A DNA stretch of 64,000 bases, from assembly GCA_015657535.1 (NCBI GenBank), contig JADHZB010001441.1, positions 62,001 to 126,000 on the forward strand, written 5' to 3'. Both the position numbers and the translations under genes were made by a program. Under the pieces are notes generated by a model, which worked only from the letters and a program-made list of their open reading frames with translations, made no database searches and was not told the DNA's origin. Source of the stretch: Nephromyces sp. MM_2019. Its lineage: Eukaryota; Apicomplexa; Aconoidasida; Nephromycida. This document shows positions 1-11,975 of this stretch, in pieces (position 1 is the stretch's first letter; each line of letters begins with the position of its first letter).

Positions 1-18
1 AGGCAGCTGTGAAGATGC

Positions 19-3000
19 TTATTGGTATAATATGCGGCTTCTCAAGGATCCCTCTATCAGTGCACCATCGTTTCCTTGGGATATAAAGAAAGAGCACACT
101 ATTTTATATTTAAAAAAATATGAAGAAGAAGTAACTATGATAAAGCTCAAATAAGACGAATTAGGGGCCGCAGCCGGTGAACTTGAAAGAAAAAAGCTTA
201 AAGCATGAAAAAAGCAGTGTCTTCAAAATGGGCTGACAACATAAAAAAAATAATAGCGTCTCGGAAAAGTATATCAGGCATCCTCATCTTACAAAATATC
301 CAAAGCTGGGTTCTGAATGTGTAATTCCTGGATATTTTCCGTGAAATTAAGCATAAAAATCAAACATTTTCTAGTCCTACTGCCGCACAACATTTTTTTC
401 CCCCCATCATTCATGAATCAGAGTTCCTCTACTGACGAAACTGCCAGACATACACCCACTCACACACACATTATAGTCTAAAAAAATGCAATAAAAAAGC
501 TACACACACCTGGAAACAAACACAAGAGTGTCATAAACCCAGCTCCAAAAGATGTATTTTCATATCTTTGCAAATATATGGGCAATTAAAAAAAAACTCA
601 CACTCTCTTCATTAAGGTACGATAGACCAGGAACTTCACTTGCTCTATACAAAGCACCGTCCCATGCTTTATTAGCTCCCTGTCATGTGTTTCCTGTACA
701 AAAAGTCGCAAAAATCAGCTTCATACGAAAAAATTGCAGTGTAACGCAGTTTCTGCAACAAGATTGAAGCATTCTCTTCACGAGACATGATTATATGACA
801 CTCAAAACGGTCAATATTGGGAGTTAAAAGCATGATGAATATTAATTTTTACCTGTTAAACTACCCCCTAACAAAGAAAATATCTTTTTCATCAAAAAAT
901 ACTCTTCACAGCTAACAAGACAAAACAGAAAAAAAATATCCCAAAGAAACAACAGAAAAGCAGCGAAAAGGAGCTTCCTCAACTGCTTTGATCGCCAAAC
1001 CACTAATCAACTATATAATACTGCCTTTCAGGCAGAAGAAGCCACTAAAGGGTGTATATTGTGGAGTATACATGAAATTCATTGGCAAAAAGCCCTCGAA
1101 CGACACAATTCTGGACCATAGCAACTCTATTGCTAGAATTTTTTTTGCAAGCTTCTGCACCAACTATGACGCAAAACAACTCGGTCAATCATCAATCACA
1201 AACACACTGAAAAGCATCTCATTTAAGCAACTATTTCCACATTAGCAGGAATTGAAGAAAAATTCAAAACGACGAAATTTTGAAAATTTTCTTATTCAAA
1301 ATTATTATATTTTCAATGATTATCCACAAAGATTTTAACTTACCATTACATAATTGAACTTCCTGATTTCCCCACTTTTTATTGAAGAGACTATATCAGT
1401 ATAATGCTGCATCCTGCAGTGCATTCGAGCATTCCATCAAATATGGCTGGCTAGCTCATGCTGCTATTTTATAGCATCAAAGCATAAATATGCATTTTTT
1501 CTTCTGAATTAGCTAAATTTGCGTAGTGAATACCTCAATGGCGGTCGCTACGTCACGCTAACGTGTATACCAGAGTTTTTCGCTTGAAGTGATGAAATGA
1601 TTTGGGAAAGTGAGAAAAAGGGAAAAAAATTTCGCACTTTTCATTTTTTTAAGATATAATTTAAGTAAATGAGCTTTGCATGTGCAAAATACCTTAATTT
1701 ATAGGCTTGAAACCATTACCCATTTATCTTTGATAAAAAAATAGGAATTGATATTAAAAAGTGCTTCATATATATCTCGAGTGCAATCCTTATAATTTTT
1801 ATGTCGTTCGAAAGGTATGCAGAAAATTACGTCAAAATTTTCGGAAATAAATTGCAAATTTGTGATTTTTATTTGACCATTTCTCTCTTCAAGGAAAAGG
1901 ATGAAGCAAACACCCTTGAAAACGCAGCGAAAAATGAACATACATCATCAGAGCAATACTGAATCTATTTTAAGCAGCAAAAATAACTGATAATTCACGT
2001 AAAACTATCTTATCGCAAAAAAACACGGGCTTTCCAAGGGAAAACTTGAACATGATCAAAAACTCAGAAAAAGCGATGAAAACAGCGGAAAATCAACTCT
2101 TTACGGAAATTGTGGGTTCTTGCTTTTTGTTGAACTTCAGTTGCAAGATAAAAAGGCTTAAACACAATACATTACATACACTGTTTATACAGTCACTCTC
2201 TTCGCACAGGCTTACGAGTATTTTTCAAGTAAACTGGCTGGAGGAAGTATCCCAAGCCTTAAACGAATAGCTACAAGGCATTCCAGTATATTTCTGAATT
2301 GGAAGAAGGGGTAAAACAGTATAAAAAATTGCGACTGGACAACACACACAAAGACTATACTAGGATTATAGGATATAATATGCTATACAATAATGGTTTT
2401 GCGTATTTTTCATACGCTTAACTGAAATGATGTGAAGTTTTAGTGGTTAAAAAAATATTCACACGCTAATATCTAAAAGCAAACACGTAAAGATTGAGAG
2501 CTTACACATAAATCCAGCTGCAAAAACTAGTATAAACGTATATGAGCTGCTCAACAACACACAAAGCTTCCTTTTCAACTTAAATCCTACGCAGGTCTTG
2601 GTTAGAATTTCCTCATACCCGTATGTATACAAGAAAAAAGTATAGACTGAAGCGAGTGCAACATTTCAGCATGAGCAGATGAGAAGCCTGAGGAATGAAC
2701 ACTGTAATAAAAAAAATGCACACACATGCATATACACAAACTAACACACCAACACACACACATCACAATAGAGCCCAATGAAGAGCAGTTTGGCATGATG
2801 GGCAAAGACGGAGAAAGAGAGTCATTCGTGAACAGGTAGCAGGAAAATTTATCCAAATAAAGTGAATTACCACCCCATAGAGAAGCATAGCAACAAGAAT
2901 GAGGCGAGCGAAATGGCATCAAAGATGCATATTTAATAAACAAACCTCCTAATATCCTCCTTGTCACGTGGGCACTGAGAGAAGGACCAAACAAGCTCGA

Positions 3001-6000
3001 ACTCGGCCTATATGAGGAAAAGAGAAAACTGCTCTTCTTCACCATGAAATTGCTACTATTACAAAAGTAATTCCCCATTAGCATCATATAAAACCTACTA
3101 TTTACACAAAAAACCTGCAGAATGGAGTAATCACACAAGAATCTCCCTCATCATGATTCAAGCAATAAAAAGCAGAAAAAACATAGCAAAGAACAAGCAT
3201 AAACGACGACTCTACCTGGTGTTTTTGAAAATCTGAATTATTCAAAAAATTAAGGCTATTCAGCTAAAGTATAGTAAAAATAGAGGATATTGTGTGCGAA
3301 AAAAGTCACGAGACATCTCCACTAGATAATACACTAATTTCGTAGTTAATACCTTCTTAAATGCCTCCTGCTGCATATAGAGCTTTCCCAGGTAGTATCT
3401 GAAGTTAACCATTGGGCCTCTAGGTACCTTTGAAGAGTTAATTGGCCTGTAAAAACAAATATACGCCTAAAAAAAGTAGATTTAAACTACTAACTATAGG
3501 GAAATTCCAATGGTAAAGCCTTGATACCTCCAAAAAGAGGAAAAATGAAGCAAAAATACACAGAGAAAGCCATCAGAAAAAACACAAAAAGCAAGCAAAA
3601 ACTGGAATTCCTTGAAGTGAAAATGTAATATATACATAATAAAATCAATCTATTACTTTGCACTTGGTTTAGAAATCTCAAAAATCATAATAATTTCCCT
3701 TTTCTTGTATCCTTCTGCGATATACTTTTATTATTACTTTTTTACACAATGTTTTTTCTACCTTATTTGCTGTTGATTCAAGTTTTACAGATACTAAAAG
3801 AGTACTTCTCTTTAAATTTATCGTTTACGAGTTCTTTATTTACTAAAACAAAGAAAATATTTCTGAAAATAGAACCTCAAGAACATAAAAAAAATATATG
3901 AAAATTGCAGTGTATGTACACTCACGGCTGAACCTGAATGTTTATTTCTACGCTCTGCATTTTGCCTTCACTGAAGTCTGGAAAGGAGTTCGTCATATCT
4001 CTTTATGAGCAGTTCGTATACGGTAAAATATAACAAACTACCTTGAATATGTGAGGACTAAAGGCTAGAATATGCTTCTGATGTAGAGGAAATACCGAAT
4101 GTATTCTTCACAGATACGGAGGGGCTAAAGATCTCTTCGAAAGCAATGAAATAGAGTGCTGCTACATCCTTCAAGCAGTCGCTATCAAACCGAGTATAAA
4201 GAGAGAAAATATTACCAAAAAAAGGGGATTTATCGACTAAAGATGAAAACTATGGATCGCAATGAAGCAGGAAAAGCTACCAAAGCCTATATATCCTTCA
4301 TGAATGAACAGAAGAAGAGGGAAAATTCCAAGAACCAAGGCAAAAAGAACATAATTCTGAAATTATGAGGAGTCACACAGGCAAGAAAACAGGTATATAG
4401 TCTCAGATAATACGCAGTTTTCGACTCTTTAAGACTTTTATGCTAAAAATCAACAGAACAAACTCATTTTCGAATTATTTGTAAAGGCATTTTAAGTTTT
4501 TTCTCCATGCAGAGGCGAAAACACTAGAAAAAACTGTACTCGGCCCAGCTTAGAGAGAGCTATACGATGCTCAATGAAACTTTATAGCCTGTCTTCACAG
4601 CTATACTGTGCTCTCGACGAACATATATATAACCCATCTTTAGAGCTATACTACGATGCTCGATGAACACACACTTCCCTTGGAATATTTGGCTCTCATA
4701 TTTCGAAACCCACAAAGCATAATTAAATAGACTTGTAAGGCGAAAAACGCCTAAAAATTCAATAAAATTAAGCGATTCATACCCATTTCAAAGACAAAAA
4801 GGCGCACACACATCATGCAGTCTTACTGAGAGTCTATTGTCTTCAAAAACTGAGCGGCCATTTGCATATTTCCCAGCTGAAAAAAAGGCATAGAAAGTAT
4901 GAAGATGAGGTGTTTCATCACCGGAAGATGAAGTAAATAGATGCAAAAACAACTGAATAAAAATATACAAACACACAAAAATCCGACAGACATCTTCCTT
5001 GATTATATGCAGGCGAAAAGCATTTTAAGCTTCATTTGCAGCTGCACATGTTCAGTTCTTTCAAGTTAACGAGCAAGTCTGCAAGTTCAACTAATATCAT
5101 CAACACTTAATCTGAAAAGATTAGCTTTCAAACAAGCTGCAATCGATCGATTTTAGCTTTAATGTCTAAAATTCGTATACATTCTACGGCAAGCATGCAA
5201 AGCAGGTAAAGCAGGAAAAGCATGCACCCAAAGCAGATAAAACACACGAAGCATGCAATACTTCCTGTAAGTCTTCAAAGTAAAAAGTGTATGAAATGAT
5301 GTTTAGCTGAAGTATAAATACAGGCAAAAGAAAAACATTTAATATGAAGAAAATTCTCACTCTGTTAGAGGCAGTTTAGCTCCAGTTCAAACATACAAAA
5401 ACAGTTAAATATGCAACACCAATCCTCTGAAAACTTTCCGGCAAAAATCATTCGATTAGACAGTTAAGATACAACGCGAATCCGCACACAATAGAAGATT
5501 AAAGATATTGAGCAAGCTAATTCCTTTGCAGAGAACAAGCAGCTCTTGTAATATCGATAAAAATCTTTTAGTGTGCATACTTGACACGTACTATGGTTGA
5601 AGCTATAATTTGAATAGGTGGAGCTGTACCTATTGAAGACATGTTTACTATCATACTGTAGGAGTGTGTTTTCGGCTTTAGCTGTCTTAGCAAGCATGAA
5701 AAAAATTCACACACATTTGAAATACTAAAAAGAAGCATTTCTCCACTTTAAAAGCAATAAATATATTTCGGAGCAAAACTTAGAGGTAGAAGGCCCCGAA
5801 ACATTAAATCCGCCTGAACACTTCACAACAGAAAACAGCGATTTAGTACTGTATACAAAAGAAACCCTAGAAAACCATCCTCAACAAAATGAAAAGGTGA
5901 AGATGAAGTGATAAAACTAGCTTCGAGTAGATTAACCAGAAAAAATTGGAGTTTCTGAAGATGATAGCAATCGCATTCAGAGCAATTCAGTATGCAAACA

Positions 6001-9000
6001 AATCATCTAACCCCTTGCCGCTTACCTGCATACATCCTTTAATTGACTGGGCAAGAAGGACAATATAAGCTGCATACCACACACACACGCACACAAATTC
6101 AAAAACTCGGTGAGAGAGGATGTCTAATAAGCAAAAAAAAGGCATTTATCCACCAATTTTCTGTGCTTACACAGAGAATGTAATTTCGCAATAAAAAGGC
6201 TTCTTGAATGAAAAGAATTGAACTTTCATACAATAAATCTAGTATACGTCACAAAAGTATCCGTTTAAACTGCTTTTTAGGTGGAACAAATAATCAAAAT
6301 CAGGGGTATTAGCCAGGCCGAACAAAGATTATGTTGTGAAAAAAGCATATAACACACACAATAGGTAAAATCTCAAAAACTAGAGTCCTCCATGATGACC
6401 TTCATCCTTGCCTCCAAAAAAAAGCACACACACACACAACGAATAAAAGTGCAAGAAAAAGCTAGAGACCTCCATGACGATCTTCATCACCCCGAACTTG
6501 GCCGAGTTTGCTCCTTATTGAGTTCAGTACAAACTTGGTATGCCAATTCTGAGTCTCAGCATCACCTCCTGATTTCACATCATCCATTATATCAACGGCA
6601 TCATCTACTTGATCAGCCTGTATCAATCCAGCAGATAGGAAAATTTAGGATGAAAATACACACACAATGAAGATATCAGCGATATATTTTGCATCAGCTG
6701 ATAAATTTAATAGAACTCGAGAGCTTTCATTACGCAAACGCAAGTATGAAGCAACAAAAAAAAGAAAATTTTCTTCTCAAAGTTCAGCTTCTTCTGCAGT
6801 ATCTTCTTCAACGACCTTCCAAATTCTTTTGAACTGTAACTTGAATAAAAAGTGATACCAAAAGAAATAAATTCGCCATTCCAGCAAAAACAAAGCAGTC
6901 AAGCCTTTCAGAGCTATAAAAACCACGAAATAAACATAAAAAAAAGGAGGAAACACACAAAAAAAAACCCTCATCCTAAGCATAACCCTGAGACACATCC
7001 TCTCAAATTCTCTGCTTCTCTCTAAACGAAAAATTCCCCTGTACACATGTCCAGTTATTAAAATATGCAGAAAATAACACATAAAAATTCGTTTTCACCA
7101 AACGAAATTCCACTCAAAACCAAGCAGCTAGAGGTTTATGTAACTTTTACAGCAAACTTAAGCAGAGCAAAAGTTAGAAAGCGTTCAACAGCATGAGCAA
7201 CTCCTTCATATAAGAAACTGGAAACCTCTCAAAAACTACAAAAATATCTGCAATAAATCTATAAATTCGAAAAATCAGCAAAATTTAAAGAAAAAATGGA
7301 AATCAAGCTTCTACCTCTGTATCAGAAAAAAAAGCCTTCATAAAGCTGCAATGCATAGACCTCACGAAGAAGTAGGAGAACTTACTAGGTACGCAACCCT
7401 GTTTAGATAATTGCAGGTGGTTGCCATAGATGGCACTAGCCATGATGTAGATTTTAAAGATACTCCTATATATAAATCCCATAAAATCCTGATTAAAGGT
7501 GCAGAGAAGCGAGTTATATTATAGAAAGTTAAAAAGAAGAAGAAGCGTACAAATATCGTTTTTTTAGAGTTTATAACGATTGGAGAAGGATAGGCTATCC
7601 TCCGACCTTCATTATAACCTTAAAGCTCTTTACAAGCAGTGAGATAAACAAATCCCTCATGGAAAAAGTCCAATAATGAGTATAGAAAGCAACTAGTAGG
7701 TCATTTGGGTAAAGGTCCTAAAGCTTAGAATTTTGATAATTTGAAAGCAAATTTTACTTTTTCTACATCAGAAACTTTTACTCGAAAAAACGAGCGAAAG
7801 TAGCGAAGGAAAATAGTAAAAAAGTGGCAGGAAAACCTTGAATTCACTTGGTTAATAAGCAGGAGAAGTTCTCCTATAAGCCATTGAATTCTCGAGTATT
7901 CTTCGAAAAAAATCCTTTGAAAAGTTAACACGTCAATCTTGAAAAAAACAGCATCACCGGGATGAAATACCAAAATTTTGCTCTTTGTTAGCCTCATTCT
8001 CCCCCAAATGCTGAATTTTTTCCCACTCCACACACGATGGTGACACATTAGAGTATTGTACACACACTTAATACACACACTGCTATTTAAACTGAATAAA
8101 ATAGAAAAATGAGCCCAAATTCTGATGGCTACCTATGCAGCTTTTATATTAAATGGTTTCCTCATTGAATGAGTATTAACAATCACAGCTTCGAAGCTCG
8201 TTAAATATAACTAACCCAAAGAGCTTGTAGGCCTGGGATAAAACGTCACTCCATTTCTTGTTTGGCTGAGTTACACATTTCTTCAGGAGTAAGAACTCAA
8301 CAGCCAGCAGCTTGAAAGCATTAACCTGGCTTTTTGGGCCCTCCAGGTGAGAAAAAGCAGAGAAACAAATTGCCCTCAAGACATTCTGAAAGAAAAAAGG
8401 GCAAGGATGATGCGCTTTTTCAGTGTAAATAGCATATTTAAGCGGGTATAGATGTAGGCAAGTATATCGAGACACGCCCATAGTTTTCGTGCATGAATTT
8501 GGTTCAACTAGAACCATAAAGCGAAAAAAACCACTTAAAATGGTATGAGATATGAGTAGAGTTAAGCCGAAATTTAGAAACCAGAGCTTTCCACTGTGGT
8601 AGCTTCTTCTTAAGTTTCTTCATCTTCGTCATCTTCTTCTCCTGGAAAATCCGGGCTTTAAAATAAAGTACTTTTAAGATTAAAAAAATGAACTAATTTT
8701 TATAAAATAATACATAAAATTATACAATCATTTAAAAAGATTTATGAATTTTAGCGTAACAGTTATAAATCTTTATCTAATTAGGTTTCTGCTAGTTAAG
8801 CGTGCACTGCTATTCAACACACGTTGTGCTGATTTCACTTTAGATTTACCCTACTTCAGCAAACACTCACAAACACAGAAAAAAACTCGAAATCATCAAG
8901 ATTGATATAATTGAAAGCATAAGAAGTAAAAAATAGAGCAGCAATAAAAAGGCTAAAACTTTTCCCCCAATGAAATAGCAAAGCAAGCGAAAACCGTTAA

Positions 9001-9388
9001 TGAGGAAACAGCAGCGAATGGAGGATGCAGGAAACTAAGTAACTGCCTCTCCGAACCGCCATAACTTCCTGAAAGTATAGGTTATCAAAGGCTCTTGATG
9101 AGCTGCAACAATCTAAAACAGAAAAAAAGGGCTACGATAATATCAATTCAACAGACGGCGATTAAGAGCTGATGTGCTTACCTCTGGGGCTTTGACGATG
9201 TCCTGCGGTGGGATATCGTCAGATTGTACTTTGAAGAGCTTCGACAGCCACATTCCATCATTATTAGATATTGCCAAAGCTACATTCGAAGCCCACTGCC
9301 TCGTGTGTCTATTCTGCGCGTAGGTATTATGCTGCCTAAAGGACTGATTGTGCGGGAATCTATCCAGATTATGCCTAGGGCCCTTCAT
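19..9388 (-). CDS. Multi-exon gene, probable PCI-domain protein (PCID2/Thp1-like, TREX-2 mRNA export)
   Basis: Reconstructed minus-strand gene. The ATG is at 9388, with an in-frame stop just upstream. Phase-consistent exons: 9182-9388, 9044-9112, 8582-8641, 8216-8385, 7971-8010, 7848-7937, then 6470-6617 and 6026-6069 (these two join in phase), 3926-about 3996, 3353-3446 and 2946-3007. A C-terminal piece ending in TAA at 19 is possible. Fragments that match my memory of PCID2-family proteins, in the right order: NNDGMWLSKLF (N-terminal helix), LPQWKALNVLRAI (family has W-AL-P-V), YIVLLAQSIKGCMQ, VNFRYYLGKLYMQQEAFKKA (family VTYKYYVGR...FKQAEEYL) and ELVWSFSQCPRDKEDIRR. GALIEGSLRSRILYQ at the left edge would be the winged helix. 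PCI proteins of this type scaffold TREX-2 at nuclear pores. Exons between 7.8 and 6.6 kb, 6.0 and 4.0 kb and below 2.9 kb are unresolved. Alternatives are CSN12 or another PCI protein. Confidence 0.45.
2711..2766. repeat. CA-rich microsatellite
   Basis: Interrupted CA tract (ACACACATGCATATACACA and similar). It lies in a presumed intron of the minus-strand PCI-like gene, so it reads as TG on the sense strand. TG tracts occur in several introns of the window. Confidence 0.7.
4558..4669. repeat. Three diverged direct repeats (about 24 bp)
   Basis: Three spaced copies of a unit resembling AGCTATACxxxGCTCxAxGAA start near 4558, 4600 and 4644, spaced 42-44 bp apart. They lie in a non-coding part of the minus-strand PCI-like locus. 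No function is apparent. Confidence 0.6.
6384..6494 (-). repeat. Partial duplication of an exon 3' end
   Basis: On the minus strand, the end of exon 6470-6617 (GATGAAGATCGTCATGGAG followed by GTCTCTAG) is repeated about 85 bp downstream as GATGAAGGTCATCATGGAG followed by GACTCTAG. A CA/TG tract separates the copies. The second copy lost the GT at the donor position, so it is probably not used as an exon end. Confidence 0.6.
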
Positions 9389-10783
9389 AATGCACCACTT
9401 TTATAGGTTAGCAGTGGTATTTGCCTGACTGAGGAATGGCAACACTAGATGGCAGAGTTTAGCACTTATGAAAACAGCAACGAAAAATCAAGCCCTCCAA
9501 GAGAGGTTGAAAAATGTCTAATATGGCAGCTGAGAGGCAAAAAAAAATAGCCTGAATGTACTCACACAAGAACTTAACGTCGCGCAGCTCAAGCGAACTA
9601 TTGCTAGTTCCTTATTCTGCTGTATATTAGCACTTCCAGGGGGTATTTCTTGTGCAGCATGACATGGAGCACTCAAAAATATCGGGGCTCAAGCTCAAGA
9701 TGCCCTTTAATGAAGCAGAAGATAACATAACCAACTTTAACTTTATCTTCACGTTAAAAATGTGTCGATTTAACCATAAAACAAAGTTATTCTTTGCATA
9801 AGCTTATATGCATCGCTAGACTGCGTTGAAAAGCAGTAAAATTTTACAGAATCTTCAACTTACCATTAACTGTGTATTAATCCCTTCTGCTCCATCCGCT
9901 ACACGTCAACATGCAGATGTTTCTCGTGATAATCAAATGTTCCACGAAAAAAGCCCCCAACCTCAAGCGGATGCAGCAAAAATATCGATACACAGCACCT
10001 TAATGGAGCTTTACGGTCAAGGAACTACTGATCCGACATAAATTGACTTGCTGAAGATAACTGGCAAGGCAGGAGGCATACTTTTTCATTGCATGTTTTT
10101 GTCGAAAGAGCGCATCAAGTGTGCTTCTGTGTGCTAGACGGTAGTAACTAGGTCCTTAAGAGTTCATTGGCAGCGGCTCATGCTTTGCCCACATTCAATC
10201 TGAGTACCATTCGTCTATAAGTGTTAAGTTTTGTATACGGGCATTCAAAAAGTGGCCTTTGCAGATGTCTACCAGAGGTTCTATCAGTTCATTGGAATAT
10301 ATATACACACATGGACTTAAGACAATATTCGAAGGTGCTTGTATAACATTTCGCACAGCTAGTAACAGAGAATGCCACAGCCAATTTTTCCTACCATTCG
10401 CGTAAGCATAAAATGTCTTATCTTCGTGATACCAATGTGCTGTCAATTAGCTAGAGTCCAGTAATTATAAGCATGTCATGAATTTGTAGGTATAAATACA
10501 TATATACAGGACTAATCGAGTACACCTACGAAAGTACCAACTTTGAACTACCAGCCCAAAGGAAAAATCAATTACTAGCTTCTAACTCACTCCTGAAAAA
10601 AATGGAAATCTCCTTTTAAGATATGCAACCAGTGCCGAGTTCAAGGAGCAAAAGTTAACACTAAACACCTTCCCAAAAAAATGTTATTTTGAAGTAGTAA
10701 AAATACTTGGAGTTATGCTAAAACAAGTATTTTGTTGCGGTTTATATAGCTGTAATAAAGAGAAGTATGTATAGCGTATTTTA

Positions 10784-10960
10784 TTTTTTTTCAAATTCTT
10801 GAATTAACAAAACTATAGCATCCTTCACAGTATTTTATACTGCTAAACATGGCATGAATATTACTGTAATATACAGGCTTATACATACTGCATTTTTGTT
10901 TTTTCAAATTTCTTGAATTAACAAAACTATTGCGTCCCTCACAAAATTTTATACTACTAA
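10784..10960. repeat. Diverged tandem duplication, about 61-bp unit
   Basis: Two copies (about 10784-10845 and 10900-10960) share TCTTGAATTAACAAAACTAT and TTTTATACT-CTAA, with scattered substitutions. The copies are about 115 bp apart. A 62-codon open frame runs through both on the minus strand and so has a repeated peptide (SSIK-CEG--SFVNSR). I regard that frame as incidental. Confidence 0.7.
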
Positions 10961-11829
10961 CGATCGCCGGAACAATCAATCATGCAGACGAAGAATTTAT
11001 AGTAATTTTTTTTTATTTAATCCTTGTTTTGACGATTTTATCCAAGAGAAGGCTGTGTTGCACACACTTTAAATGAGATGCATGGCACACAAACAGACTA
11101 CTAATTGGAGCCTCTTAATATTATTTAGCTTAAGGCCTGAGCTCCTCACTTTTCTACCTATTTATGTCGAACATCATGTGAGGCTACTTCTTATATGCTG
11201 AATAGTGAACTGACTTTTGGTTGATTTGAATTTTTTACCAACTGCAATGATCAAAATTTTGGTATACATGAAAGAATATATACATATGCTATACATGGCT
11301 AACATGAAATTGCAATAGCTTCTTATACGAAAAGCCTCTTAGTTTACCCTGGAGACGAATCCTGGAGTAAATGCCGTCGTCATTTGAGTGGTGGTACTGG
11401 CTGCACGCTGTTTTACATTGTTCAGCAGTAAAGAAAGCGGTAAATACTTTGTGCACATTTCCTATTATTTCAAAGATATTAGTAAAAGAAAGCATTAATT
11501 AAAAATAATATATCTTAGTTTTTTAAAACTATATTAAATATTCTTTAAAATCATGCCAAGAGATTTGATTCAATCAAGAATCGTTTTTGCGGTTTAACAC
11601 AGACAAGAATGTATGCGAAAGCAGCACCAGAATCATCATCCTTCCACTCCGCTTTTGTTTTGACAACTTATTGAATGAGACCCCATAGGATAACTCAATA
11701 CTCCAGGCGTAAATATCATTCGTTTCGTTTTATAGCTTCACAATATCCCCTTCAATGCAATAGTAAGAACCAGGGCTGCGATGGCTGCCTTTGCGATAAC
11801 AAAAATTTCCTTAATACCCACTTTAGTTT

Positions 11830-11975
11830 AAGGTGTGTTGTGTACGGTGTATTTATATGTGTTTTTAGGATGTTTGTGAGTTTTTTGAAGTACATGTACG
11901 GCTTAATGTATTTTTGTGTGTGTGTGTTTGGATTTTATATGGGAGATGAATGCATTTCCCTTGTATGTGTTTGTG
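11830..11975. repeat. TG-rich tract
   Basis: Interrupted TG repeats (GTGTGTGTGTG core near 11917-11928, with flanking TATGTGTTTGTG). It lies in the divergent spacer. ORFs through it on both strands are low-complexity artefacts. Confidence 0.6.

Noticed and set aside
2602..3138. 178-codon minus-strand ORF
   Set aside because: It crosses a strong exon in another frame (2946-3007) and a TG tract; composition is Cys/Ser/Phe-rich as expected from T-rich intron.
4558..4669. Spaced repeats considered as a CRISPR array
   Set aside because: Repeats are imperfect, only three, with unequal spacers and in a eukaryotic intron; no cas genes.
5360..5400. tRNA-like B-box word (GTTCAAACAT)
   Set aside because: No matching A-box, acceptor stem or cloverleaf could be drawn; similar words elsewhere were also negative.
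6777..6833. Minus-strand acidic C-terminus (FKRIWKVVEEDTAEEAEL then stop) after a good acceptor
   Set aside because: It looks like a terminal exon, but exons further downstream (6617 to 2946) continue the PCI-like protein. I could not place it without ending the gene early. It remains possible as an alternative end.
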